The translations under genes were made by a program, and so were the position numbers. A stretch of 64,000 nucleotides of DNA. It comes from Setomelanomma holmii (taxonomy: Eukaryota; Ascomycota; Dothideomycetes; Pleosporales; Phaeosphaeriaceae). The stretch lies in contig ML978182.1 of assembly GCA_010015745.1 (NCBI GenBank), positions 186,001 through 250,000 on the forward strand. The letters run 5' to 3'. The notes under the pieces are model-generated. The model did not search any database. It had not been told where the DNA came from and saw only the letters and a program-made list of their open reading frames with translations. This document shows, one piece after another, positions 22,933-34,872 of the stretch (the stretch's first letter is position 1; each line of letters begins with the position of its first letter).

Positions 22933-23982
22933 ATGAGTGCAGTCGCCGACAGCACCGATGGACCGGTTGAGCAGGTCAAGGTGCTGTTCGCTCTCTTCCC
23001 TGGTTACAATACCCTCGACGTGGCCGGACCTCTTGAGGTCTTGAGCCGCTCGCTCCATGACCCCAAGAACAAGTGTAAGTCGAATTAGCATTCAATTGCA
23101 CCGCTGCACCATCCTCCGAGCTTCCCTGACTCAATTGGTCCTTTGTTGACAATATCACAGCCAGCAAGGCCTTCAACTGCCAGTTCGTTGGCACGTCATC
23201 CGCCATGACCTCAGTCCAGGGCCTCACCATCAAGGCTGACATGGACTACGGTGATGCCAATGACGAGCTCGAGGACTTTGATGTCATCATTGTCCCTGGC
23301 GGTGAAGGCGTCTTTGACGTTCTCGAGAACAAGTCCGAGCCGCTAAACCTGCTCACCAAATACGTCGAGCTTCACGAGAAGAACCCCGAGAAAGAGCGTA
23401 CGGTCCTCGCCATCGATGTAGGCTCGCTGCTCCTAGCGCAGCAGGGCATGCTTGAGGGCCTCGCAGCTACAACCCACCCAGACTACTACGTCCGCCTCGA
23501 GACCATCTGTCAAGATGCTGCTCGACGAGACATGTCCATGCGTACCGACGTTATGGAGGAGCGCTACGTTGTAAACAACGCTCGCTTCGACCTGGGCGAA
23601 AACCCTGACGACAACCCGTAGGCGCTCTTGCTGAGTTCTGGCTGCTCAACGTGCTGACTGAGACAGGTATATCATCAAGAAGAGCCGCAAGGAGATCGAG
23701 GAGCCCGAAGGCCCGAACATGCAACACGCACGCCGCAAGTCGATCGCTCGCAAGGGCAGCAACGCCTGGCGCGATTCTCGCCGCCGCGAGTCTATCGCTC
23801 GTCGTGCTCAAATGCCGCTGGGAGGCATGCGTGTTATCACCACAGGCGGCGTCACTGCTGGTCTCGATGCCAGCCTGTATTTGGTGGGTTCTCTGGCGTC
23901 TCACGATTCCTCCCTCGAGGTGGCTCGTGTGATGCAGTACACTTGGGTCAAGGGCATTACGGTCGATGCGATCGATGTTTGA
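22933..23982 (+). CDS. DJ-1/PfpI-family protein lacking the nucleophile cysteine
   Basis: Exons 22933-23074, 23161-23617 and 23667-23982 join in phase to 304 residues. The class-I glutamine amidotransferase-like fold shows in LFPGYNTLDVAGPLEVL near the N-terminus, DFDVIIVPGGEG, and MRVITTGGVTAGLDASLYLV near the C-terminus. In DJ-1/PfpI enzymes the nucleophile elbow reads roughly A-x-C-T-G-S. Here it is LAIDVGSLLLAQQGML, with Val where Cys is expected, so peptidase, hydratase or deglycase chemistry through that Cys is unlikely. A basic insertion (QHARRKSIARKGSNAW and following) lies between the two halves. It may be a regulatory or pseudo-enzyme member; no neighbour suggests a pathway. Confidence 0.85.
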
Positions 23983-24196
23983 GCTGGAGCTCTCGGCACG
24001 GCTAGCGATGGCGTTCGCATACTGGGTTGAAATGTGATCGGTTAAGATCATTTGAGAATATGTCGGGAATCTGATCGATTTACCACGACGGAATGTAAGC
24101 TACGATAAATTCATGAAGGTCAAAGTCAACAAAGAGGAGCAAACATGCAAGGCGGTGAGACGAGATGTGTGAACCATTGGTCATAGCTTCGAGCTA

Positions 24197-24226
24197 CGAA
24201 GAAGCTCGTTTTTATTGATTGAACGC
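24197..24226 (+). repeat. Left terminal inverted repeat of transposon
   Basis: 30 bp, perfectly complementary to 25846-25875. Preceded by TA. Confidence 0.93.
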
Positions 24227-24341
24227 CTGAGGGACCGTGCGCGACCCTAACAAAGTGCCGCCCGTTCACATCCCCCATACAAATCCTCACCAAAACAGCG
24301 AATTAACAGCACAAACAAGTAATTCTGGCATCGTGAAGCTA

Positions 24342-25767
24342 TTAGCAAGAAGTTAAAGTACATACAAGCTCATTTTCTGGTGTTGTAACTATCCGTGAAA
24401 GTTGTTCTTGCCGTGATGCCTGAGTATCCTCCGTACCTGCTCTGGAATAGCATCCACCCATTGATTGATGACCTCTATAGGGCATAGCATCCCACTCCTT
24501 CACCCACTGATCCTCGCACTCCTTCTCAGTGCAACTGGGAGTGAAGTCCTTAGTCACGTGCCGCCGAATCCATGGCCAGGCATGCTCTGTTGCGTTGACC
24601 TCTGGTGAATGACCTGGCCACCACAGTCTCTCCACATGTTGTATAGTCAAATAGTCACGCGCTATGCGTGATTTGTGAGCTGAAGCACCATCCTGGAGTA
24701 GTATACACTTGATTCCTCTCTTTTTAAGTGAATTGATCCATGGGGCAACCTTCTTTAAGGCACCTTCTTGGTGTCAGTATCCGTCAACACCACCACGAGC
24801 TCGGTCTCCACGCTTATAGCACATTTTTCTGGGTACGTACTGACGTTTCCTAGTCCTATAGCGCTTGTTGACGTCACTTTCGCTGAGCTGTGATAGAGCA
24901 AGGCGTGCGTGGTGTTGAAGTTTGTTATACCTAGCCTGTGTGTCAGCATTTTCCTCCTTTAACACCACCTCTGCCTCCTCCTTCTCTTGCTGAGTTTCTT
25001 CATGATATACATGACAAGGACCTTTATAGTTGTACCTGAATAAGCTATAGAACTGTAGAGCACAGTCCTTGCGGTTGCGGTCATGCTTGACTCCTTCATC
25101 CCAGCGCTCATCCTCCTTGCACCAAGTCCTCTGCATGCTGCGCTCTTTACCAATTCGAGCTGGTGTTTCATCAGTAAATACTATGTGCCTGAATTGAAAG
25201 CCCTTGTTATCGTACTCATTGTGGAGGTCTGGGTTGTGCACCTTTGCCTATCTATAGCGCTCCTTCTCCTGCTCAGGACTCAGGTGTGGCTTCCAACCTG
25301 GTCTCTGCCGCGCGTACCCAGCTTCATATATCACATTCTCGAATGTTGTGACGCTTATAGCAGGTACAATATCATCAGTCTCCATGCGCGATAGCCTGCC
25401 AGCTCTCTTTCTCGCGGTTGTTGCGCAAGCTTGTGACAATTGAGATGATGCGGGCCTTCTACTCAGGAGTCAACAACGAACTCCGGCCACGCCCCAGGTC
25501 ATTTTCATAGAGAATACTGTCCCACAAAGATACCCCAAGCTCCTCTGTCTTCTTCTCTACCCTTTGCATAAGCATCGTAACTGTCCCTTTGCTGCGGCCT
25601 ATGGCGTCAGCGAGTTTAGTTTGGCTGTTGAACGTTCCCTGCAGGCCTGTGAGCGCACTAACTGCAAATGCGCGCTCAACAGCAGTCAACTTAGTCCGCG
25701 CAGTGCGAGGCTGCTTAACAACCTTGTCTTGCTTATATTTAAAAGATTTGCGACGAGAAATAGGCAT
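24342..25767 (-). pseudogene. Tc1/mariner DDE transposase relic
   Basis: Conceptual transposase: start MPISRRKSFKYKQDK at 25767, HTH domain, then the catalytic triad regions D (FTDET), D (QDGAS) and E (NATEHAW). A Lys/Glu-rich insertion (EETQQEKEEAEVVLKEENAD) sits between the first and second D. In one alternative frame the C-terminus reads IEVINQWVDAIPEQVRRIL, the usual fungal Tc1-like ending. All three nonsense codons are explainable by C:G to T:A changes (CAG or TGG to TAG, TGG to TGA), the direction RIP produces; the two frameshifts are not. Confidence 0.88.
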
Positions 25768-25845
25768 ATTTATTGTTTGTAGGTGGTGCTATACTATAGA
25801 GAAGTGCAGGTGTTGCATGCTTGATGGGGGACGCACGGGCCAAAA

Positions 25846-25875
25846 GCGTTCAATCAATAAAAACGAGCTTCTTCG
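25846..25875 (-). repeat. Right terminal inverted repeat of transposon
   Basis: 30 bp, perfect inverted copy of 24197-24226. Followed by TA. Confidence 0.93.
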
Positions 25876-25877
25876 TA

Positions 25878-27381
25878 ATGTGCAGTTGAGGGGCGTGCAC
25901 GCACGCTTCAGCTGCATCCCTCCTCTTCGCGTTAAGGCGAATCATGATAATGGCAAATTCAGCGCTTCGAATCTTCCTGCGAAAAGGGCTTTGTTCGGCA
26001 CACGCAATTCTTCCGCCTGAGTCTCTTGGTTTGGTTGAAAATTACGATGCGACATCCACCTCGAGCCGCGGCGACGTGACCTTGCGCTTTTGCGGAGTTC
26101 TGCGCAGCACGCTGGATTGGTCGGAGTTCCACCGATGTGTCAGCCATGGCCTCCGCCCTGCAGTGAGTATACTGCCCCAGGTTCCTTCCCATCTTCTAGC
26201 ACTAGTACCAGGTTAGGCTTAGCGCCCTTTCCTCTCTCTCTTGTGTAGATAGACCTCTCACTCAATAGGCCGAATACTACATGATGATTCTCCCCACATG
26301 GTCCTACTGACACGATGCTAGCAAAGTCTACTCCACCGACACGGCCAGCTCCAAACACGCCGAAACAAATATCGCTCATGTGTGCTCGACGGAAAGACGT
26401 TCACGCGAGAACAGGCGTGGATCAGGGCCTCGCAAGGTCGTCTGTAGGCTTTCCGTTAAGCCATCCACGCTGACACGAAAGCTCCAGAAACCATGCTGCG
26501 TGCTTCCAAAGCCAGCAGCAATGTGATCTGAAGCGAGATTGGACAGGTTGTGCTTGCTTCAGCGCGACAGTCATCTCGTACCAGAATGCATCTAATCCGG
26601 GATGCTTCAGAAGGAAGCTGCTGCTGATACCCACTTCCGCGGCTGCTCACAACCCTTACATCGCCTTCAGTGCGCCTCCAAGCCATTGAATTTGTATTCG
26701 AAACGCAATATCCAACATTACAGCAAGTGCGACGTCTAGCAGGCTATGCGTTCATTGGTCAGATGTATGGTGCTTGTTCTCAGCACCATCATCGTGGCAG
26801 TGCGGTGGGGGAAAATCGCGCTCGCTAACCAGCAACAGCATCAACTCCCACAACGACGCTTGCTCGGGAGATTGCAAAAGTCATCACACGTGAAAACCAG
26901 CGGCGGGTTACCTTTGGCGGCTACGATTTGCATGACGCTGCTACCTGTATCCAAGCTGCGATGTATGAGCGATTTTTGGGGTCGAATCGCTTGTGTTCAA
27001 TGGAGACAAAGGCGTGCAGTCTTTGTCATAAGGCTGTGATGCATTTTTGCGACAGTGCTGCTCCCGCTCATGTCGTTACGTAGAAGAGACCTGGCTCTTG
27101 GAATCTGGAAACGGTGAAAGCACGTGTTTGACGCGGAAGACAGGAGCCAAAGCCAGGCTCTTGGAGTCACTGCGAAGCGGGCGACAGATCATTTCCCTCT
27201 CGGTCTTGTGGTATAAATTCCTCGAGCTCGCGATGCTGTGGTTTGCTCTGATACCTCCTCTTCTCTTTTCTCTCGATCCTTCTCCTTCTCCATTTGCCTC
27301 ATCAGCTCGCCCTCCACCCAGCTGTGCTCCTTGCAGCTCCTCTGTGCGCTCTCAACCACACCGTCCCATACATGGACAAAG
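25878..27381. other. Intergenic, no gene recognised
   Basis: About 1.5 kb between the transposon and the P-type ATPase start. The right 150 bp is C/T-rich ('ttctctttt', 'ccttctccttctcc' near 27262-27292), a likely promoter pyrimidine tract for the ATPase. No coding sequence was recognised. Confidence 0.5.
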
Positions 27382-30300
27382 ATGATAAGCAGCCCATCCC
27401 GCGCGTCCGCTTCGGTGATCAACGTACAGACAAAGAAGCTGGTGAATGTAGAATACAGTGCACGCCGCGCTCGACGCCTGTCGCGTCAGTCGAGCGTTGG
27501 CAGCTTGTCCATACACAGCGCAGGTGGTGGCACCAGAACAGTGCAGCCTGAGACTGCGCTTCCTATCGCGTATCGCACTCTTTCCATCGAGATCGATGAG
27601 GGACAGCAACAGAAGCAACAGCAAGTCAAGAAGGCTAAGGAGAAAGCTGCTGTTGATAAGTCTTATCCTCTACTGAAGTCATCGATGACTCTCCCCATGC
27701 GGCCATGCCAAACAAGCATGTTTACGGACGCAACATGCGCTTCATCATCCGCTCCAACGCAGCTAACCTCGATGAACAGATCTCGCTGGGCTCGACTGGC
27801 ACACCCTCGACATCCCTGAGCTATGCCGACGATTGTCAGTCGACACCGACCAAGGTCTCTCTGAAGACCAGGTCAAGCGCCGCATTGTCGAGTATGGACG
27901 TAACAAGATGACACCCCCGCCGTCAGGTTTGTTTGGCCGCATCATGGGATACTTCTTTGGTGGCTTTGGCTCCATCCTCCTTGTTGCTGGTGTCCTAGTT
28001 TTCATCGCTTGGAAGCCACTTGGAAAACCACCTGCTCCTGCCAACCTGGCCCTTGCGTGCGTTCTGATTGCTGTCTGGCTCATCCAGGCTGCATTTAATG
28101 CATGGCAGGACTGGAGCACAAGCAGGGTCATGGCATCCATTGGCACCATGTTGCCTGACCAGTGTATCGTCATCCGCAATGGATCGCACGCCAGCATATC
28201 CGCCCTTGATTTCGTACCAGGAGACATCATCGTCATCAAGCAAGGCAACAAATTGCCAGCCGATGTTCGATTCGTGGAAGTGTCCAGCGATGCAATGTTC
28301 GACCGTGCCATCCTGACTGGTAAGCTCTTTACTTTACGTACCTGGGAGGCAAACTCATGGTCTAACTTAGCGCAGGGGAGTCTGAACCTGTCGTTGCCAC
28401 ACTTGAATCCACCGAGGACAACTACCTCGAGACGAACAACATTGGTCTCCAAGGCACGCATTGCATTAGTGACAGTTGCTTGGGCGTTTGTGTTGCGACT
28501 GGCGATAACACTATTTTTGGTCGCATTGCCAAACTCACATCCGACCCAAAGACTGGCATGACACCTCTTCAGAAGGAGATCCTGCGCTTCGTATTGATCA
28601 TCGCGTTGTTCATCACAGTTGTGGTTCTCCTCATTGTTATTCTGTGGGCAGCTTGGTTGAGAAAGAGCCACCCGACATGGATCGATGTTCCTCTGCTGAT
28701 CTTCACCTGTGTCTCTTGTGCCGTGGCTTGTAAGTCTTCATACTTATGCCAGGTGATCACGGTTCATCTAACTATGTGCAGTCATCCCCGAAGACTTGCC
28801 GATCGCCCTAACCACCTCCTTGACCATTGTTGCCGACATCATGCGAAAGAACAAAATCCTCTGCAAGTCGCTCAAGAGTGTCGAGACCCTCGGCGCTGTG
28901 TCTCTCATTTGCTCGGATAAGACAGGTACGTTGACCAAGAACCGCATGGTAGTGACCGACATCTACGCTGCTGGAGAGGAGTATACCCTTGAAGCAGCAC
29001 GCGACATGATGGCCGTGCTTCGGTCGGAGAACAATGTCCCCATTTTATCGAAGAGGCGTGAAAACATCATTGACCAAGTTCGCATGCTGGGTGGGCTGTG
29101 CAACTCCGGCGAGTTCGATGCTGCGACAATGTACTTGCCTATTTCAGAGCGCAGGATAAATGGTGATGCGACCGACCAAGCTGTACTTCGACTTTCAGAG
29201 AGCCTCGGTTCGGTAACCCAGCTACGCCGCGACTACAAGAAGGTTTTCGAAATCGCCTTCAACAGCAAGAACAAGTTCATGATTCGTCTCATGTCTCCTG
29301 TCAGCCAAGACGCAACGAGCAACAACACGCAAGTGCTAGCTTCGATTAAGACTGGCTGAAATACTAACGGCAACAGTACGCTCATGATCAAAGGCGCTCC
29401 CGATATCCTTCTGCCTCGCTGTGACACTCTCCTGAAAGACAACAACGAAGCCGTCCCGCTTACGGGTGCTCAACGCACACGAATCGAACGCATCAAAGAC
29501 GACTGGTCTCGCCAGGGCAAACGTGTGATCCTCCTCGCTCGTAAGCCCACAGTTGTACCTTTCTCCAGCAACCAAGAGAAGGAAGTCTTGGTCGCGGCTC
29601 GCCATGGTCTTACCTTTGTTGGCATCCTTGGTATTGTCGATCCACCTCGCGACGAAATTCCAGAGGTTGTCCGCATCTTACGTGGCGCATCGATCCGCAT
29701 CTTCATGGTCACGGGTGACTTTAAGTTCACCGCCCAAGCGATTGCGGAAGAATGCGGTATTATCTCCAACTCAGCCTTGCTTGACGACATTACTGCCCTA
29801 AGCCGAGGAGGCAAGATTGGAACGACAAAGCAAGCCATCGTGCTGATTGGACGGGAGCTTATCACTCTCATAAAAAACAGTGGGACCAGCTGTGCCAATA
29901 CCAAGAGATCGTGTTCGCTCGCACGACGCCAGAGCAGAAGCTTCGCATCGTCAAAGAGTTCCAGGGTCGCGAGAACATCGTCGGCATGACCGGCGACGGT
30001 GTCAATGATGCTCCATCACTCAAGGCCGCTGACATTGGCATCGCGATGGGTAGTGGCTCGGACATTGCCATCGAAGCTGCCGACATGGTGCTTCTCGACT
30101 CTTTTGCAGCTATCGTTGAGGCTGTGCAATATGGACGTCTCGTGTACGACAATTTGAAGAAGACTGTAAGTAGAATCGACCAGGTTTTGGGGCGAGGAGC
30201 CGTCGCTAACGTTCTTACAGATCGTCTACCTGCTCCCAGCAGGAAGCTTCAGTGAGCTTTGGCCAGTTGTAACCAATGTTGCCTTTGGTATCCCGCAGAT

Positions 30301-31093
30301 CCTGTCTTCGTTCCTCATGATCATCATCTGCTGCTTACCGACTGCGCCGGCGCCATCACTCTTGCGTACGAGAAGCCGGAAGCCGACGTTCTGCTTCGGC
30401 CTCCCCGTAACCCAAGGACAGACCGCCTCGTCGACACAAAGTTGATCTTCCATGCGTACTTCTTTGTCGGCTTACTCGAGTGTTTCCTGTCGTTTACTAT
30501 GGCCTTTTGGTATATGGAAAGGTGAGTTGGGCACATGGCTTTGTGGAGCAGTGTTGACATTCAGTACAGGAAGGGTGTGCCGTTTACCGCAATGTGGCTC
30601 AAGTTCGGCGAGTATGATCCTCAGTATGATGTCGACTACATCAACGAGACGGCGAACACAGCTTCGAGTATCTACTTCGTTACGTTAGTCGTTATGTAAG
30701 TGTGTCGCCAATATTCAGTTAACATCTGGCTAACACCGTGCAAGGCAAATGTTCAACCTTCTCGCAACCCGTACCAGGCGTTTGAGCATCTTCCAACAAC
30801 CTCCCATCTTCAATAAAGATACCCAGGTATGTCAAGTCAACCCTTTGGTGAAGTAACTGCTGACGCAAGTTAAGAACTGGCTTCTCTTCCCTGCAATGAT
30901 CTTTGCTATCGTAGTCGTCTTCATCTTTTGCTATATTCCATCTCTACAGAACACTATCGGCACCCGCGAGGTTCCTGTCGAGCACTGGTTCCTGCCCGCT
31001 GCATTTGGACTTGGTCTTCTCATCCTCGATGAGGCCCGGAAGTACTGTATCCGCACGTGGCCCAACGGCTTCTTCGCCAAGATAGCTTGGTAG
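27382..31093 (+). pseudogene. Type-IIC (Na+,K+/H+,K+-ATPase-like) P-type cation ATPase, frameshifted
   Basis: Nine exons: 27382-27655, 27780-28319, 28376-28729, 28782-29328, 29377-30165, 30221-30521, 30570-30695, 30745-30826 and 30875-31093. With two missing bases restored, the chain is 1,077 residues. P-type motifs are all present: TGES, PEDLPIALTTSL in M4, the phosphorylation loop CSDKTGTLT, KGAPDILLPRC for nucleotide binding, and TGDGVNDAPSLKAADIGIAMG. Ten membrane spans are plausible and the family alternative is IIC over IIA. One base is missing near 29873 (a run of six A) and another near 30330, each switching frame. The first intron has an ATAAGT donor where GTAAGT is expected, and the fourth uses a GC donor (GCAAGT). 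Exchange of Na+ or K+ at the plasma membrane is the family role. It is either a recent pseudogene or intact with sequencing errors. Confidence 0.75.
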
Positions 31094-33035
31094 AAATCTC
31101 CGTAATGTAGGGGTAGTCTGATCCTTGGCCCGGTTGCCACATCGGAAGAGCTAGACAGCAGGTGCTCCACTCGCGTTCGCGTTACAGAGTCCCGCGAGGA
31201 GCAGGGCTCGTGACTAGGATCACCACATGAGTCGTAACGTTACTTTGACGTGGGCAGATCGAACGCTGTGTAGCATCTACAGCAGAAGAATAGAACAATC
31301 AAGCAGCTCTAGTCTGACGTAGTTCGTCAGGCTTTGACTTCAGGACCGTCTCCTTACTTTGTGTTTTTCAGCGCATTCTAGATAACATCATCGCCATGGT
31401 CACTGCTAGAGCTCCACATCCTTTACACTTCAGCTGCAATATCAAGAATGCACAGGCCCTTGCTCGGCAACTAGCCCATCGGTCGACCCACACGGAACTT
31501 AACGCAGCTCGCCAGGGCAGAGTGACCGTGGCTAATTGTGAACTGCCGGAGATTAAAAGACCCCACGGGGTCTGCAGCATGGCGCGGATCGCACATCGCA
31601 TCCTGATATGAACACCTCGTGAAGCAGATGTTCCACCTGTCCATGGTCCACACGCGGTTACACACATGGCGGCTAAAAGCGTTGCTGGCATCCTTTTGGG
31701 CGAAGCAGATTTCTGGATGCGGATAGGTTGGGGTGCATAGGGAAGGGAAATGAAACATGGTGGAGGTCGCTCGGATGATTTACACGAGGCGGGGAGAAAG
31801 GGACTGAATGTGGCTAGCGCCTGCTCCGTAGTGGACTGCGAAGCGTAATGCCCGGCAGGGTCTTCGCCAAACCTTGCTACGACCTCACATGTCGACCATT
31901 CGACTATGGCTAACACGATGGCGCCGTGTGGTGGCTTCAGGCCTGGACGTTGCGACGGGAATCACTGGTCTTGATCGTAGCGTCGAGCACGAAAGGCCTT
32001 TGAACGAACCTAGACGGCACAAACACAGCATAGCATTGACTTGTGCATTGTGGGCTCGGCTGCAGGCGTTTTGTATTGACCAAAGCTAGCTCCTACCCAC
32101 AACCTTTTACTTGATCATCTCTCTGAACCGCAGCTGTTGCAGGTTTCGCCATCTGGAAGGACTGCTCCTGATGACATCAACAGCATATCAAGGTTGCCAG
32201 CTCGAGCGAACCTGGGCAGATACAACAACATACTCAAAAGCGAAGCTGTGCAAGCCCACCATTTGAAAAGGACTCAGGAATGGCTGCGAGGCATTGTCAT
32301 GACATATGTCAGAACAATGTCAAACTCGCAGACCCTAGACAAAGTCATCTCAAATCAGCTAGATACAGGGCAGTGGCGTCGACAGAATTTCCTATACTGA
32401 GCTGGAATCTTCACGACAGCAACCATGACAAATCCATAGCCTCTGAACAGGCGATGATACTCTTATCGAGTCTCATGTCGGTTGAGCAGCGCCCCACGCA
32501 GCGCCCTGCACGTTAAGGTGTGGCAATGGACACGATGACCACTCTCTTTGTAGAAACATGTCTTGATGCTAAGCCGACCATGACTACATTCCATAGTATG
32601 CCACGAGGACAACATCATCGGCGGCAAACGAGGAACTTTCATCCAGAAATCCGGGACCAGCGATCTGAGCTCGAGCAGCCGATTTGATGAGCAGCATGAC
32701 AATCTGTCCCGCTGTAAATACAGACATCCAGAGTGCCTGGTACCCATATGTGGTGGTCGAATAATTTGGGATGCAACGGACTTCTTCCCAATCGTCATAC
32801 AGCTTAGATTAATCGTATATGCCAGAAAATTCAACGATCAGGATTCTGCACGGCCCCGGCAGTTGGCCACGAGGACGTCAAACCTTGCGACATGCTGTTA
32901 TAAGGCACAACCATGATACATGGTTGTTGTTGGCTCTTCATGTTGCGTTTTTACCACTCATTTGTGTTTCTCTTCGTACATCATCACTACCATTACTGAG
33001 AAGACAGTCTGATAACGGATCGATCGTTAGCCACG
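31094..33035. other. Intergenic, no gene recognised
   Basis: Almost 2 kb. The largest open frame (31368-31916, minus) shows no domain. Short open frames at 32463-32834 are also unconvincing. The last 100 bp prob­ably carries the DUF1996 promoter. Confidence 0.45.
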
Positions 33036-34231
33036 ATGAAGTGGGCCACCATTTTCGCCGCTGCGGCTTTCACGCAGAACGCTGCCGCTCAGAATATGTT
33101 GCGATTTGCTTGCTCGCAGCTCGTCGTCGAGCGAACGGATCCTCTTGTCAATCCTGGCATGAAGTACACTCCCCATCTTCATCAAATCGTCGGAGGTGAT
33201 GCATTCAACGTCACCATGGATCCCAGTCAAGACCCTGCTCAGCTTTCCAAGTGCACATCTTGCAACTTCGTTCAAGACAAGTCAAATTATTGGACTGCAG
33301 TCATGTTCTTCAAGGCCCAGAACGGTTCCTACATGTGAGATAACAAAGATGGGCGCGCCTGACATTTACTAACAACTACCCAGCCGCGTTCCCCAGATCG
33401 ACAATGGAGATTCCCAAGGCAAACTTGTCAACGACGGCGGTCTCGATGTCTACTACATTCCCAGCGGCAAGACAACGGCCTTCAAGAAAGGTTTCCGCAT
33501 GCTCGCAGGCTCAGCCACCAACACCGACCCCAGCAAAGTCAAGCTCGCCAATATCTGCCATCGTTGCTGGACCTCAGCCTCTGAGGACACATTTGTCGGC
33601 GGCGCTCCTTGCTCTGGTAGCGACACCGTCGCCATCCCAAAGGATCCCGACTGCAAGCTCATCCGCCAAACCATCATCTTCCCCACGTAAGCCCACCCCT
33701 CCCATCCTGAAGTACACCTGTAACACACACGTAGCTGCTGGAACGGCAAAGACCTCGACTCACCTGACCACCAGTCGCACGTCGCTTACGGCCAAGGCTC
33801 CGGCGCCAACGGCGGCGGCGCCTGCCCATCTACGCACCCCACTAAGCTGCCCCAAGTCATGTACGAAGTGATGTGGGACGTGAACAAGTTTGCCGACAAG
33901 TCTTTGTGGCCAACTGATGGGTCCGACCCGTTCGTGTACAGCATGAACATTGGCGGGTCTGCGGCGCACGGCGACTACGTATTTGGCTGGGAGGGCGATT
34001 CGCTGCAGAAGGCCATGGACAATCAGTGTAACTTGAATACCGCGTGTCCGAAGGCGGGACTTACGGTGCAGTGCCTCAGGTATATGCCGCCTGTAAGAAG
34101 AAGCAGCAGGCGCCGGAGGAGGTTGACGGCTGTAAGTGTTTTCAGAGAACATTTGTTATTTTGTTTTGTTTGCTAATGATTGTGCAGGGCTCAAGGAGAT
34201 GCCGATCGGCGATATGGCTATCAAGGCATAG
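33036..34231 (+). CDS. Secreted DUF1996-domain protein, one-base frameshift in exon 3
   Basis: Exons 33036-33334, 33384-33686, 33735-34131 and 34188-34231, introns 48-56 nt. The N-terminus MKWATIFAAAAFTQNAAAQ is a signal peptide. The DUF1996 signature follows: RFACSQLVVERTDPLVNPG, then PHLHQIVGGDAFN, CTSCNFVQDKSNYWTA, CHRCWTSASE and FPTCWNGKDLDSPDH. The ending YAACKKKQQAPEEVDGWLKE is the usual family C-terminus but lies one frame away from the rest of exon 3. A base seems missing near 34068-34072; with it restored, the protein has 347 residues. Family members are secreted, Cys-rich and of unknown function, frequent in saprotrophic and plant-associated fungi. The frameshift could be a sequencing error. 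Confidence 0.82.
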
Positions 34232-34872
34232 ACGCCTTCATCCGGACCTCTTCTGTTCCGGACTGCTCTTCATCTTTTCGTCTTCTGCTAGGGTCTGTGA
34301 CCGGTGGTAACAGCCCTAGTGTCGTGTTGTTTGTGGTGCCTGGCACTCATTTGTTGTTGAGCGGCTTATAAACAGTTTAAGTTACCAAGATAGCGACCAA
34401 CATATATGCAGATTGTTGTTTTAGACCAGAAATTCAATATGTATGTCGGTCGTTCAGGATATATTTTAGCCTGCAGTTCTCCCTTAGCCTCTCTCATTCC
34501 TTGCACCTTTGTACTTCTCGAGACGAAACACGAGCGTAGAAGCCCTGATCATATGCATGTGCTTCGAGCTCGCATGTCTTGCCTATGTGAGAGTGGATGC
34601 GTTAAGCAAGGATTTGAGATGCACTTGTTCTGACCAAGCGGTGATGTCGAGGCGCTAAAGATGCCCGTCTTCAAACTACGTGAACTCGCAAGAAGATCTG
34701 AAGCGTAAGGAGCGTAAATTTGGTTTACAAATCGGATAGATGCATATCTATATATGGCTAACATGACTGACTATGACTATGTTCAACGAATGGAATACCG
34801 TAGACCGCACATGCTATCCTGACCACCTTCATCTCTATCAAGATCTGCGAGTCCGATGCTAAACTCACGAGA
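34232..34872. other. Convergent intergenic region
   Basis: 3' flanks of the DUF1996 gene (plus) and the AA8-like cytochrome gene (minus). Nothing else recognised. Confidence 0.5.

Larger units (their letters stand above)
24195..25877 (-). mobile_element. Tc1/mariner-type DNA transposon, inactivated, with intact ends
   Basis: The element spans 24197-25875 (1,679 bp), bounded by perfect 30-bp inverted repeats (CGAAGAAGCTCGTTTTTATT at the left start) and flanked by TA on both sides (24195-24196 and 25876-25877), the target duplication of Tc1/mariner. The transposase reads from 25767 on the minus strand. It has an N-terminal helix-turn-helix region (TKLADAIGRSKGTVTMLMQR) and the DDE catalytic core FTDETPARIG, LLQDGASAHKS and SPEVNATEHAW. 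It is interrupted by TAG at 25459-25461, TAG at 25248-25250, TGA at 24774-24776 and two frameshifts (near 25375 and 24480), so it cannot make an active enzyme. Identical inverted repeats show the insertion is not ancient. Confidence 0.92.

Noticed and set aside
29840..29880. A 41-nt intron ending in AAACAG that would restore the ATPase frame
   Set aside because: It would delete VLIGRELITLIKN-type sequence that homologues keep, and it has no branch site; a one-base deletion fits better.
31368..31916. 182-codon minus-strand frame downstream of the ATPase
   Set aside because: No domain, poor codon pattern, overlaps other random open frames.
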